A DNA stretch of 23,982 nucleotides, taken from contig DXZO01000010.1 in assembly GCA_019419625.1 (NCBI GenBank), positions 405 through 24,386 on the forward strand, in the 5' to 3' direction. The notes below the pieces were generated by a model. It was not told the origin of the DNA. It saw only the letters and a list, made by a program, of their open reading frames with translations, and searched no databases. Position 1 is the first letter of the stretch, and every line of letters starts with the position of its first letter. The DNA comes from Collinsella sp. GTDB taxonomy: Bacteria; Actinomycetota; Coriobacteriia; Coriobacteriales; Coriobacteriaceae. A program made the position numbers and the translations under genes. Shown in pieces: positions 6,890-13,042 of this stretch.

Positions 6890-6914
6890 GGCCGAATAAC
6901 TCAAATTATGTTGG
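6890..6914 (-). repeat. Island repeat copy 2 (inverted)
   Basis: On the minus strand this reads CCAACATAATTTGAG then TTATTCGGCC, a 25-bp diverged copy of the repeat. The distance to copy 1 is 133 bases, so 6728-6914 has the form of a 187-bp unit with inverted termini. The bases beyond both minus-strand copies are similar (plus-strand GTTGGTGAG here, GTTGGCGAG at copy 4). Confidence 0.7.
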
Positions 6915-7130
6915 TGAGGCATCTGAGCGGTCGGCAAAAACGCTTAGAAGCTACGAATCCGCAACTAAAGTTCACCAAAATGGGGCAGCCGACAGAAACC
7001 TCCCCAGCCGAAGCTGCCCCCCTCAATACGACAGCTCAAAAACCCACCGTTCGCAGAAGATAAGCCGCTCCCCAATACCGTTGCCCGAAGTTTCGAGCGT
7101 ATATGGCGTCCGCTATGCCATCATGCGCGT

Positions 7131-8339
7131 ATGGGAATCGTTCTGTCACATACCACGGCACGCGCTGTATACCAAACAGTCAGCTCGCTCGCAAGCCACG
7201 CGACCGATCCCATACCTATGGAAAAGATCAAGGTGTCTGCGCCGACCACGTCCAACCTGGAAGCGGCGCGAGCATGGCTCAACAGAAAGAATGTCGATTC
7301 TGAAAGCATCCATGTGCTGACGTTTTCCAATAATGCCAAAAGGCACCGCAAGGGCTGCATCTGCCACTGCACGCGCTATACGTTTGATGCAGAAAGCTAC
7401 CTAGAACTCGAGCCGAACGTCTACATCGTCGATATCAAGCTGTGCGCGTTAGAAGCAACAGCCGACCTCAACCTTTCGGAGCTCGTTGAGTATTACTTTG
7501 AAATCTGCGGCTCCTACGCGCTTGGAACGTCGGACGAAACTCAATATCGCGAGCGCCCAGCCCTAACCAGCGTTGAAGAGCTCAGAGCCTTCTTTTCAGA
7601 GGCATCGGGGCATCGTGGATCTAATAAAGCACTTAAGGCACTTTCTTATGTACGCGAAGGCTGTCGCTCCCCACTCGAAACGGCGTTTGTCATGATGCTG
7701 ACAATGCCCAAGTCAATGGGTGGCTTAGCCATACGCGCTATCAAAACGGACTATCCGATCCCAGTCCCCAAAAGATACGCCGCCCTAACGCGACGGACGG
7801 TTTTCTACCTCGACGCGCTGCTCGAAAATTCGATGACCGATATCGAATACAACGGCTTTTACCACGACGAGCCCGAACAGCAATCAATTGACGAGGAACG
7901 CCGAAACACGCTGCGAAACATGGGATATGCCGTTATCACAGTTAGTCGTCATTCGTTTTTCAAGCAGTCCGCTTTTAAACGGGTCATGGAAGCGATTCGC
8001 ATTCGCGAGAAGATATGGCCCGGTCGACTCCCGGATAACTTCGCCATCCTGCAAGAAACTCTTCGTCAATTTGTCTTGCGGCGCTACTTCGAATACGGCC
8101 GCCGCGTCCTGGAGACACTCAAAGAAGAAGAGGCCGCCAAGCGCGAAATTGCAAGCCAATATCCGCAAGCTGATGACCCGAGCATCAACGATGTGCCAGA
8201 ACCCGACGACATGCAACACGTCGGGGCCCTTGCTGAGGAAATCAATGGGCCTTGGGAAAGCGACATTTTCGCAAAAATCGATGAAAACCGCACGGAAGAC
8301 GACACGATTATTGATCTAATTGAGAATTCGCTCTTCTAA
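7131..8339 (+). CDS. AbiEi-like/DUF559-like protein with predicted PD-(D/E)xK nuclease domain
   Basis: This 402-residue protein begins MGIVLSHTTARAVY, like the SH.TA segment of actinobacterial AbiEi-like proteins. It continues with an ELVEYYFEICGSYALG block (117-132). A C-terminal half opens at SPLETAF (180-186) and contains YLDALL (D228), DIEYNGFYH (E239) and DEERRNTLRNMGYAVITVS (254-272). That order of E183, D228, E239 and the R..L...G..V pattern fits Vsr/DUF559-type endonucleases of the PD-(D/E)xK fold. A defence or toxin-like role is plausible but unproven. No clear ribosome binding site precedes the ATG; a weak TTTCGA-17-TATGCC promoter (7091-7119) would give a nearly leaderless mRNA. 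Lower GC than neighbours suggests transfer. Confidence 0.6.
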   Translation: MGIVLSHTTARAVYQTVSSLASHATDPIPMEKIKVSAPTTSNLEAARAWLNRKNVDSESIHVLTFSNNAKRHRKGCICHCTRYTFDAESYLELEPNVYIVDIKLCALEATADLNLSELVEYYFEICGSYALGTSDETQYRERPALTSVEELRAFFSEASGHRGSNKALKALSYVREGCRSPLETAFVMMLTMPKSMGGLAIRAIKTDYPIPVPKRYAALTRRTVFYLDALLENSMTDIEYNGFYHDEPEQQSIDEERRNTLRNMGYAVITVSRHSFFKQSAFKRVMEAIRIREKIWPGRLPDNFAILQETLRQFVLRRYFEYGRRVLETLKEEEAAKREIASQYPQADDPSINDVPEPDDMQHVGALAEEINGPWESDIFAKIDENRTEDDTIIDLIENSLF

Positions 8340-8358
8340 AGGCGATCTCTGCGGATGT

Positions 8359-8387
8359 CCACCTACATTTTTCGACTTATTCGGCCA
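8359..8387 (+). repeat. Island repeat copy 3 (PPTFFDLFGH-type)
   Basis: A 29-bp sequence differing from copy 1 at three positions. Translated in the same frame it reads PPTFFDLFGH; two of the three changes keep the amino acid and the third gives Glu to Asp. It starts 20 bases after the nuclease stop codon, in the same orientation as copy 1. Confidence 0.8.
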
Positions 8388-8549
8388 CCGATGTGCCAGA
8401 TTGGCTGCAGCAATGCTCAATATAACTTTAGATAAAACTGATTCTGCAGGAACTCCCGTAGAGGAAGAACTGATTCTCGCGGTATTTAACACGATAAAGT
8501 ACAAATATGAACAGTTCTAATGCTTCTCAAGGTGGCTTTCTTAGCATGC

Positions 8550-8575
8550 TGGCCGAACATCTCGAAATATGTTGG
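8550..8575 (-). repeat. Island repeat copy 4 (inverted)
   Basis: On the minus strand this reads CCAACATATTTCGAG then ATGTTCGGCCA, a 26-bp copy that translates as PTYFEMFGQ. With copy 3 it bounds a 217-bp unit at 8359-8575, mirroring the left-hand unit. The interiors of the two units do not look alike. Confidence 0.72.
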
Positions 8576-8654
8576 CGAGCATTGCGTCGATGTCTCCCAA
8601 CCCGCAGAAAATCGCCGAGGCGGCAAGCAGTCATCGAAATTATCGCAAATTGTA

Positions 8655-8682
8655 TTGACATATGAACATGCGCTCATATAAT
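8655..8682 (+). promoter_or_regulatory. Consensus promoter of the metal-efflux operon
   Basis: TTGACA (8655-8660) and TATAAT (8677-8682) are both perfect consensus elements, separated by 16 bases. The spacer contains the first ArsR-type operator. A strong promoter held off by a repressor is the expected design for a metal-induced efflux operon. Confidence 0.85.
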
Positions 8683-8715
8683 CGAAAGTAAATTATATGA
8701 GCGCATGTTCATATG
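8659..8715. promoter_or_regulatory. Double ArsR/SmtB operator forming a 24-bp inverted repeat
   Basis: Two 24-bp arms (8659-8682 and 8692-8715) are perfect reverse complements around a 9-base spacer. Each arm contains an 18-bp imperfect palindrome: TATGAACATGCGCTCATA at 8661-8678 and TATGAGCGCATGTTCATA at 8696-8713. These resemble the TGAACA-type operators of ArsR/SmtB sensors. The first covers the spacer and -10; the second covers the transcription start and lies just before the ribosome binding site of the sensor gene. Confidence 0.85.
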
Positions 8716-8728
8716 AAAGGATATTGCA

Positions 8729-9094
8729 ATGAGCATCCGCGTTGATGAAACGAAACCCGACATCGAGGCCACCGAGCCCGTGATCCCCACCACCTGCTCG
8801 CCCGAGGACCTTCCCGACGAGGAGCTTCTCTACGACCTTGCCGACCTGTTCAAGGTCTTCAGCGACACCACGCGCATCAAGATCCTCTATGCCCTCATGG
8901 GCCGCGAGCTCTGCGTGGCCGACATCGCCGAGGCGACCGCAACCTCGCAGTCGGCAGTATCGCACCAGCTGCGCACGCTTAAGCAGTCGCACCTGGTCAA
9001 GTTCCGCCGCGACGGCCGCAACATTCTCTACTCGCTCGCCGACGATCACGTCTACACCATGCTTAACCAGGGCATGAGCCATATCTGCGAATAG
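8729..9094 (+). CDS. ArsR/SmtB-family metal-sensing repressor with alpha-5 zinc site
   Basis: The 121-residue protein has a winged helix-turn-helix. LYDLADLFKVFSDTTRIKILYAL (34-56) is followed by the recognition region ADIAEATATSQSAVSHQLRTL (64-84) and the wing KFRRDGRNILYSL (91-103). The C-terminal helix carries D105, H107, H118 and E121 with the exact D-x-H-x10-H-x2-E spacing of the SmtB/CzrA alpha-5 site for zinc. The ELC segment (60-62) retains one cysteine of the alpha-3 site, but the full cysteine set of CadC is not evident. It probably represses this operon and releases DNA on Zn(II) or a similar ion. GAAAGGA stands before the ATG. Three matching operators are present. Confidence 0.9.
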   Translation: MSIRVDETKPDIEATEPVIPTTCSPEDLPDEELLYDLADLFKVFSDTTRIKILYALMGRELCVADIAEATATSQSAVSHQLRTLKQSHLVKFRRDGRNILYSLADDHVYTMLNQGMSHICE

Positions 9095-9157
9095 CAATCA
9101 CCCACGGTATCAGCGCGGCCGGCACCCAGACCGCTAACACAGGGAAAGGAACCCACC

Positions 9158-9376
9158 ATGAAAAAGCAGTTTAAGCTCGACGAGATCGATTGCGCCAACT
9201 GCGCGCGCGAGCTTCAGGACGAACTTGCCAAGCTCGAGGGCGTCAAGTCCGTTTCGGTCAACTTTATGACCCAGAAGCTGACGCTCGAGGCCGACGACGC
9301 CAAGTTCGACGAGGTCCTGGACCGCGTCGTTGAGTTCACCGCCGACGCCGAGCCGGATTGCGAGATCATTCTCTAA
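9158..9376 (+). CDS. Stand-alone heavy-metal-associated (HMA) domain protein
   Basis: The 72-residue protein is a single ferredoxin-like HMA domain. DEIDCANCAREL places the metal-binding pair at C12 and C15 with D11 before it, the DCxxC form found in ZntA-type zinc/cadmium/lead domains, unlike the MTCxxC typical of copper chaperones. The rest (LQDELAKLEGVKSVSVNFMTQKLTLEA) fits the beta-alpha-beta pattern. It lies between the sensor and the ATPase genes, and the ATPase lacks such a domain at its own N-terminus, so this is probably its detached metal-delivery or sensing module. GGGAAAGGA precedes the ATG. Confidence 0.88.
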   Translation: MKKQFKLDEIDCANCARELQDELAKLEGVKSVSVNFMTQKLTLEADDAKFDEVLDRVVEFTADAEPDCEIIL

Positions 9377-9398
9377 CCCGCGCATACGTTGACCTGCG

Positions 9399-9423
9399 AG
9401 GCCGCGCTTGCCGCGGCCTTTGC
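9399..9423 (+). terminator. Hairpin between the HMA and ATPase genes (weak terminator or attenuator)
   Basis: AGGCCGCG (9399-9406) pairs with CGCGGCCT (9412-9419) over a 5-base loop, followed only by TTGC. The short T run makes it a weak terminator at best; it may reduce read-through or stabilise the upstream mRNA before the second operator. Confidence 0.35.
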
Positions 9424-9434
9424 TCGCGAAATTA

Positions 9435-9452
9435 TATGAGCAAGTGTTCATA
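9435..9452. promoter_or_regulatory. Third ArsR/SmtB operator, upstream of the ATPase gene
   Basis: TATGAGCAAGTGTTCATA matches the operator at 8696-8713 at 15 of 18 positions and has the same TATGA...TCATA ends. It lies 24 bases before the ATPase start codon. A possible promoter (TTGCCG at 9408-9413, TTATAT at 9432-9437, 18-base spacer) overlaps it, which would give the ATPase its own metal-controlled transcript; the promoter call is tentative. Confidence 0.7.
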
Positions 9453-9475
9453 CACTCAAATGGGAGGTTTGAATC

Positions 9476-11428
9476 ATGGCAGCCGCCGATCCCAAGAAGA
9501 AAAAGAAGAAGCGCAAGAAGAAAGAGTCCCTTGAGCATAAGCGCAACCGCATCCTGGTAGCACTGGGCATTTTTGCCGTTGTTTATGCCCTCGACGAGCT
9601 CGGCGCCCTCGCTATCGCATTTGGGGAGCCCGGCAACATCTACGCCAGCTTTGTGCTGTTCCTCGTGCCGTTTTTGATTGCCGGCTACGACGTACTGCAA
9701 AAGGCATTCAATAACATCCGCCGCGGCAAGGCCTTCGACGAGAGCTTCCTCATGGCCGTCGCGACCATCGGCGCGTTTGCCATGGTGCTCTTCCCCGACA
9801 CCGACCCGCACATGGCCGAAGGCGCCGCTGTCATGCTGTTCTACCAGGTCGGCGAGTTGTTCCAGGCATACGCCGTGGGCAAGAGCCGCAAGTCGATCAG
9901 TGCCATGATGGACATCGCGCCCGACTACGCTAACGTCGAGCAAGCCGACGGCACACTCGAACAGGTCTTTCCCGATGACATCGCCGTCGGCACCGTGATC
10001 GTGGTCAAGCCCGGCGAGCGCGTGCCTATCGACGGCGTCATCGTCGAGGGCGAAACCCAGCTCGACACCGCCGCACTCACGGGCGAGTCGGTCCCCCGCC
10101 CGGCCAAGACCGGCGACGATATCATCAGCGGTTGCATCAACATGACGGGCCTCATCCACGTGCGCACCACCAAGCCCTTTGGCGAGTCCACCGTCGCGCG
10201 TGTTCTGGAGCTCGTGGAGAATGCCAGCGAAAAGAAGGCGCGCACCGAGAACTTCATCACGCGCTTTGCCCGCGTCTACACCCCCGCCGTCACTGGCGCT
10301 GCCGCGGTGCTCGCGCTTGGCGGCGGCCTGGTGACTGGCGCTTGGTCCGATTGGATCCTGCGCGGCCTGACCTTCCTGGTCGTCAGCTGCCCGTGCGCCC
10401 TCGTGATCAGCGTACCGTTGAGTTTCTTTGGCGGCATCGGCGGCGCGTCCAAGCTGGGCGTTCTCATCAAGGGCTCCAACTACCTCGAGACGCTCGCCGA
10501 CGTGGACACCGTCGTCTTCGACAAAACGGGCACCCTCACCAACGGCACGTTCTCAGTCGTCGCGGTGCACCCCGAGGCTGGCTATACCGAGCAGTCGCTG
10601 CTCGAAGTCGCAGCCCTTGCTGAATCGTTCTCTGATCACCCCATCGCGCAGTCCGTGCGCGACGCCTACCAGGGCGAGGTCGACCCCAAGCGCGTGAGCG
10701 ACTCCGCCAACGACGCGGGCCACGGCGTGACGGCAACCATCGACGGCAAGCACGTCGTCGTCGGCAACGCCAAGATGCTCGCCGCGGCCGGCGTTGAAGC
10801 ACCGGACTGTGAGGTTGCCGGCACAATCCTCCACGTGCTCGTGAACGGCGTGTATGTCGGCCACATCGTGATTGCAGACACCGTTAAGGCCGATGCCGAG
10901 CAAACGATTCGCGACCTGCATGCCGCCGGTATCAACCGAACCGTCATGCTCACGGGCGACCGCGAGGAGGTTGCAGCGTCTGTGGCCAAGCAACTCGGTC
11001 TCGACGAGTTCCACGCGCAGCTCCTGCCGGGCGACAAGGTCGAGCGCGTTGAGGCGTTGCTCGCGGCCGAAAGTGGCAAGGGCAAGCTCGCCTTTGTCGG
11101 TGACGGCATCAACGACGCGCCTGTGCTTACGCGCGCCGATGTGGGCATTGCCATGGGCGCCATGGGCTCCGACGCCGCGATCGAGGCCGCCGACGTGGTG
11201 CTGATGGACGACAAGCCGTCCAACATTTCCCGCGCGATCCGCGTGGCGCGCAAGACCATGTCGATTGTTTGGCAGAACATAATCTTTGCGCTGGGCATTA
11301 AGCTGCTGATCCTTGTGCTGGCAGCGCTGGGTATCGCCAATATGTGGCTTGCCGTCTTTGGCGACGTAGGCGTGGCGATCATCGCTATCCTGAACGCCAT
11401 GCGCGCGATGGGTGTCAAGAACCTGTAG
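9476..11428 (+). CDS. zntA: P1B-type ATPase exporting Zn2+/Cd2+/Pb2+
   Basis: The 650-residue pump has all P1B landmarks. These are TGES (202-205), the transmembrane CPC (305-307), the phosphorylated Asp in DKTGTLT (D349), SDHP (387-389) and GDGINDAP (542-549). K609 in the penultimate helix region and D630 in FGDVGVA of the last helix match the Lys/Asp pair of ZntA-type (P1B-2) zinc/cadmium/lead exporters. It would use ATP to expel metal from the cytoplasm. The usual N-terminal HMA domain is absent; in its place residues 7-16 are almost all lysine or arginine, and an HMA domain is encoded separately just upstream. GGGAGG precedes the ATG. Its operator copy at 9435 suggests direct metal control. 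Confidence 0.93.
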   Translation: MAAADPKKKKKKRKKKESLEHKRNRILVALGIFAVVYALDELGALAIAFGEPGNIYASFVLFLVPFLIAGYDVLQKAFNNIRRGKAFDESFLMAVATIGAFAMVLFPDTDPHMAEGAAVMLFYQVGELFQAYAVGKSRKSISAMMDIAPDYANVEQADGTLEQVFPDDIAVGTVIVVKPGERVPIDGVIVEGETQLDTAALTGESVPRPAKTGDDIISGCINMTGLIHVRTTKPFGESTVARVLELVENASEKKARTENFITRFARVYTPAVTGAAAVLALGGGLVTGAWSDWILRGLTFLVVSCPCALVISVPLSFFGGIGGASKLGVLIKGSNYLETLADVDTVVFDKTGTLTNGTFSVVAVHPEAGYTEQSLLEVAALAESFSDHPIAQSVRDAYQGEVDPKRVSDSANDAGHGVTATIDGKHVVVGNAKMLAAAGVEAPDCEVAGTILHVLVNGVYVGHIVIADTVKADAEQTIRDLHAAGINRTVMLTGDREEVAASVAKQLGLDEFHAQLLPGDKVERVEALLAAESGKGKLAFVGDGINDAPVLTRADVGIAMGAMGSDAAIEAADVVLMDDKPSNISRAIRVARKTMSIVWQNIIFALGIKLLILVLAALGIANMWLAVFGDVGVAIIAILNAMRAMGVKNL

Positions 11429-11455
11429 CGCCTGTGGTCCCTCCGGCCGTGACCG

Positions 11456-11564
11456 GGCTTGGTTTTTGAAAACGTCCTCGACCAATGAAGCGCCCCCGTT
11501 CTGCTCCTTCGGAGCTACGAACGGGGGCGCTTCTGGTCTGCGGAGTGTTTTCAAAAACCAAGCC
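11456..11564. repeat. Long nested palindrome between convergent genes
   Basis: Outer arms of 18 bp are perfect (11456-11473 with 11547-11564). GACCA/TGGTC (11480-11484 with 11534-11538) continues the pairing. A second perfect 14-bp stem follows (11487-11500 with 11520-11533), capped by GCTCC/GGAGC (11503-11507 with 11511-11515). The result is a nearly continuous 109-nt hairpin 27 bases after the ATPase stop. It may end transcription in both directions, but it is much larger than a normal terminator and has the look of a dispersed palindromic element. Confidence 0.8.
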
Positions 11565-11653
11565 AGGCCCCGGCCTGCGGTGACGTTGCTGGCGGTTCTT
11601 GGGCATCGCTTGCTGGCGGGGTTCCTTGTCTGAGTTGGATTTGGTTGGCGGGG

Positions 11654-12031
11654 CTACTGGTCCCTGTCGCTGCCCCGGCTCAACATCGCCCTCAACTTCT
11701 CGAAGCTCTCCTCGCTCAGGCAATGCTCCATGTGGCAACCTTCTTGCGAGGCAACCTCTGCCGAAACGCCTGCTTCCTCGAGCAGCTCTACAAAAAAGCA
11801 GTGACGCTCCCACATTTGGCGGGCGACCTCAAGCCCTCGCTCCGTCAGGTGCACATCGCGCTTGCCCATTTCGACATAGCCGTTGCTTTCCAGCGTCGCC
11901 ATGGCCTTGGAGACGCTTGCCTTGGTTACGCCAAGGTATTCGGCAACGTCAATCGAGCGAACGGTACCCTGCCGTTCCGAGAGCACATAGATAGATTCGA
12001 GATAGTCTTCTCCAGATTCACGCAGGGCCAT
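11654..12031 (-). CDS. DtxR/MntR-family metal-dependent regulator, short form
   Basis: The 125-residue protein has an N-terminal winged helix (ALRESGEDYLESIYVL..., recognition helix near TKASVSKAMATLESNGYV, 36-53) and a dimerisation/metal domain. Aligned to Bacillus MntR, the metal ligands are D9, E12, H77, C99, E102 and H103. Position 99 is cysteine as in DtxR (C102), while D9 keeps the MntR-type aspartate. The SH3-like C-terminal domain of DtxR/IdeR is absent, as in MntR. It should bind DNA when loaded with Fe2+ or Mn2+. GAAAGG stands before the ATG. AAGGCTAACT half-sites occur twice upstream, suggesting autoregulation. Confidence 0.85.
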   Translation of the reverse strand: MALRESGEDYLESIYVLSERQGTVRSIDVAEYLGVTKASVSKAMATLESNGYVEMGKRDVHLTERGLEVARQMWERHCFFVELLEEAGVSAEVASQEGCHMEHCLSEESFEKLRAMLSRGSDRDQ

Positions 12032-12055
12032 GGGCCGCCTTTCGCGATGGCTTCT

Positions 12056-12139
12056 AGTTAGCCTTTGGATACTTTTGCTTGATTTACTTTACCGCAAAAG
12101 TTGCCCATGTCTTACTACATTGTTTAGAAAGTTAGCCTT
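12056..12139 (-). promoter_or_regulatory. Two AAGGCTAACT half-sites upstream of the DtxR-family gene
   Basis: AGTTAGCCTT occurs at 12056-12065 and again at 12130-12139 (minus strand AAGGCTAACT). The core AGGCTAAC is the central part of the DtxR/IdeR consensus. The nearer site lies about 25 bases and the farther about 99 bases before the start codon. Neither is a full 19-bp box, so binding is speculative. Confidence 0.35.
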
Positions 12140-12156
12140 AATTCACAAAAAACGGG

Positions 12157-12250
12157 TAGTCATTGAGGACGTTCTTAAACGACTAGTCATTGGGGACAGT
12201 CTTTGCCGATTGGCCAACTCGCCGGTCGGATTGGCAAGGAGTGTCCCCAA
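12157..12250. repeat. GGGGACA repeat cluster: direct pair plus inverted copy
   Basis: TAGTCATTGAGGACGTTCTT (12157-12176) recurs as a near copy at 12184-12203. The latter half is mirrored, so that 12190-12210 pairs with 12230-12250 with one mismatch and two wobbles, ending in GTGTCCCCAA. An inner alternative pairing (12206-12214 with 12221-12229) exists. No T run follows. It occupies the gap between the HAD gene and the DtxR-family gene on the minus strand. Confidence 0.7.
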
Positions 12251-12265
12251 GTGCCGAATCTGCAG

Positions 12266-13036
12266 CTACACCAGCCCAAAGTGCTTTGCGGCGTTGTAGA
12301 TGCCGTCGTCGTCCACGGCGGTTGTCACATAGGTCGCCGCAGCCTTCACAGTGTCCTGCGCGTTACCCATGGCCACACTTGTGCCCACGGCCGAGAACAT
12401 CGACAGGTCGTTCTCGCCGTCGCCAAACGCAATCGCCTCACTCGCGTCGATGCCCAGGCGCTCCAGCGTCGCCGCCACACCCAGGTCCTTGCCGCCGTTG
12501 GCCGGAATAATGTCGCAGAACAGATCGCACCAGCGCGTGGTGAGCGAATGCGACACCGCGTCGGTCACGATATGCTCGTCGGCCGGATCAACAAAGGCGC
12601 AAAACTGGTAGACCGGCGCATCGAAGGCATGCTCAAACGGTTCCTCGTGGTAGACGATTCCCGCGTTGCTGCCGGCCGTCACCACGCGCTCGGACAGACG
12701 GTTCACAAACGAGTTCTCGCCCTGCATGCACAGCGAGTCGTAGCGCCCCTCGGCCACCTGGCCCACGATCACCGCAACGTCGTCCGGGTCAATCGGACAG
12801 CTGCGGTAAACCCCCTCGGCATCAAAGCAGTGCTGGCCCGAAAGCGTAATGTACGCATCCCAACCCAAGTCGAACAGCCAGTCCGGCATCTGGTAGGTCG
12901 GACGGCCCGTGGCGATCACGCACGCAATCCCCTGCTCGCGAAAGCTGTCGAGCACCTGCTGCGCCGACGCCGGAATCCGGTGGGTCTTAAAGCTCAACAG
13001 CGTGCCGTCGATATCGAAAAACGCGGCCTTGATCAT
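12266..13036 (-). CDS. Cof-type HAD-IIB family phosphatase
   Basis: The 256-residue protein opens with AFFDIDGTLLS (nucleophile D8, general acid D10). It has VIATGRP (motif II region), a large cap rich in aromatic and acidic residues between about 85 and 185, GGKDLG with the conserved lysine, and FGDGENDLSMF with the Mg2+ ligands. This is the sugar-phosphate or cofactor phosphatase group (Cof/YbiV type); the substrate cannot be assigned. It starts six bases after the stop codon of the ABC-F gene and its ribosome binding region lies inside that gene's end, so the two form an operon. Confidence 0.87.
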   Translation of the reverse strand: MIKAAFFDIDGTLLSFKTHRIPASAQQVLDSFREQGIACVIATGRPTYQMPDWLFDLGWDAYITLSGQHCFDAEGVYRSCPIDPDDVAVIVGQVAEGRYDSLCMQGENSFVNRLSERVVTAGSNAGIVYHEEPFEHAFDAPVYQFCAFVDPADEHIVTDAVSHSLTTRWCDLFCDIIPANGGKDLGVAATLERLGIDASEAIAFGDGENDLSMFSAVGTSVAMGNAQDTVKAAATYVTTAVDDDGIYNAAKHFGLV

Positions 13037-13042
13037 CCTCGC

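Larger units (their letters stand above)
6579..7130. other. Gene-free, AT-richer left flank of the accessory island
   Basis: This 552-base stretch contains no credible gene. It holds the exonuclease terminator (6644-6683), an inverted pair of repeats (6728-6756 and 6890-6914), and a hairpin with 8-bp arms GGGGCAGC/GCTGCCCC (6982-6989 with 7013-7020). The open frame running from about 6862 lacks a good start and is in a different frame from the nuclease gene it overlaps. Base composition is visibly lower in GC than the surrounding genes. Confidence 0.6.
8340..8654. other. Gene-free right flank of the island
   Basis: After the nuclease stop codon there is an inverted pair of repeats (8359-8387 and 8550-8575) bounding a 217-bp unit. 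Short frames exist on both strands here (for example a TTG-initiated frame ending at 8520), but none has a ribosome binding site or a recognisable product. The efflux promoter begins at 8655. Confidence 0.55.

Noticed and set aside
6862..7320. A 152-codon plus-strand frame before the nuclease gene
   Set aside because: There is no ATG with a ribosome binding site, the composition is Ser/Arg-rich, and it overlaps the nuclease start in another frame.
8320..8520. A 66-codon frame (TTG start) overlapping the end of the nuclease gene
   Set aside because: It begins inside the nuclease gene, has no ribosome binding site, and includes a repeat copy. The part after the repeat looks protein-like, so a relic cannot be excluded, but it is not supported as a gene.
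6728..8575. A CRISPR-like array from the four island repeats
   Set aside because: The copies alternate in orientation and are separated by 133 to more than 1400 bases, unlike regular direct repeats with spacers.
8486..8677. A 63-codon minus-strand frame containing PTYFEMFGQ
   Set aside because: It starts inside the efflux operator region and has no ribosome binding site; it is better explained by repeat copy 4.
12130..12148. A full 19-bp DtxR box upstream of the regulator gene
   Set aside because: Only the AGGCTAAC core matches; the outer TTAGG half is missing, so only half-sites are reported.
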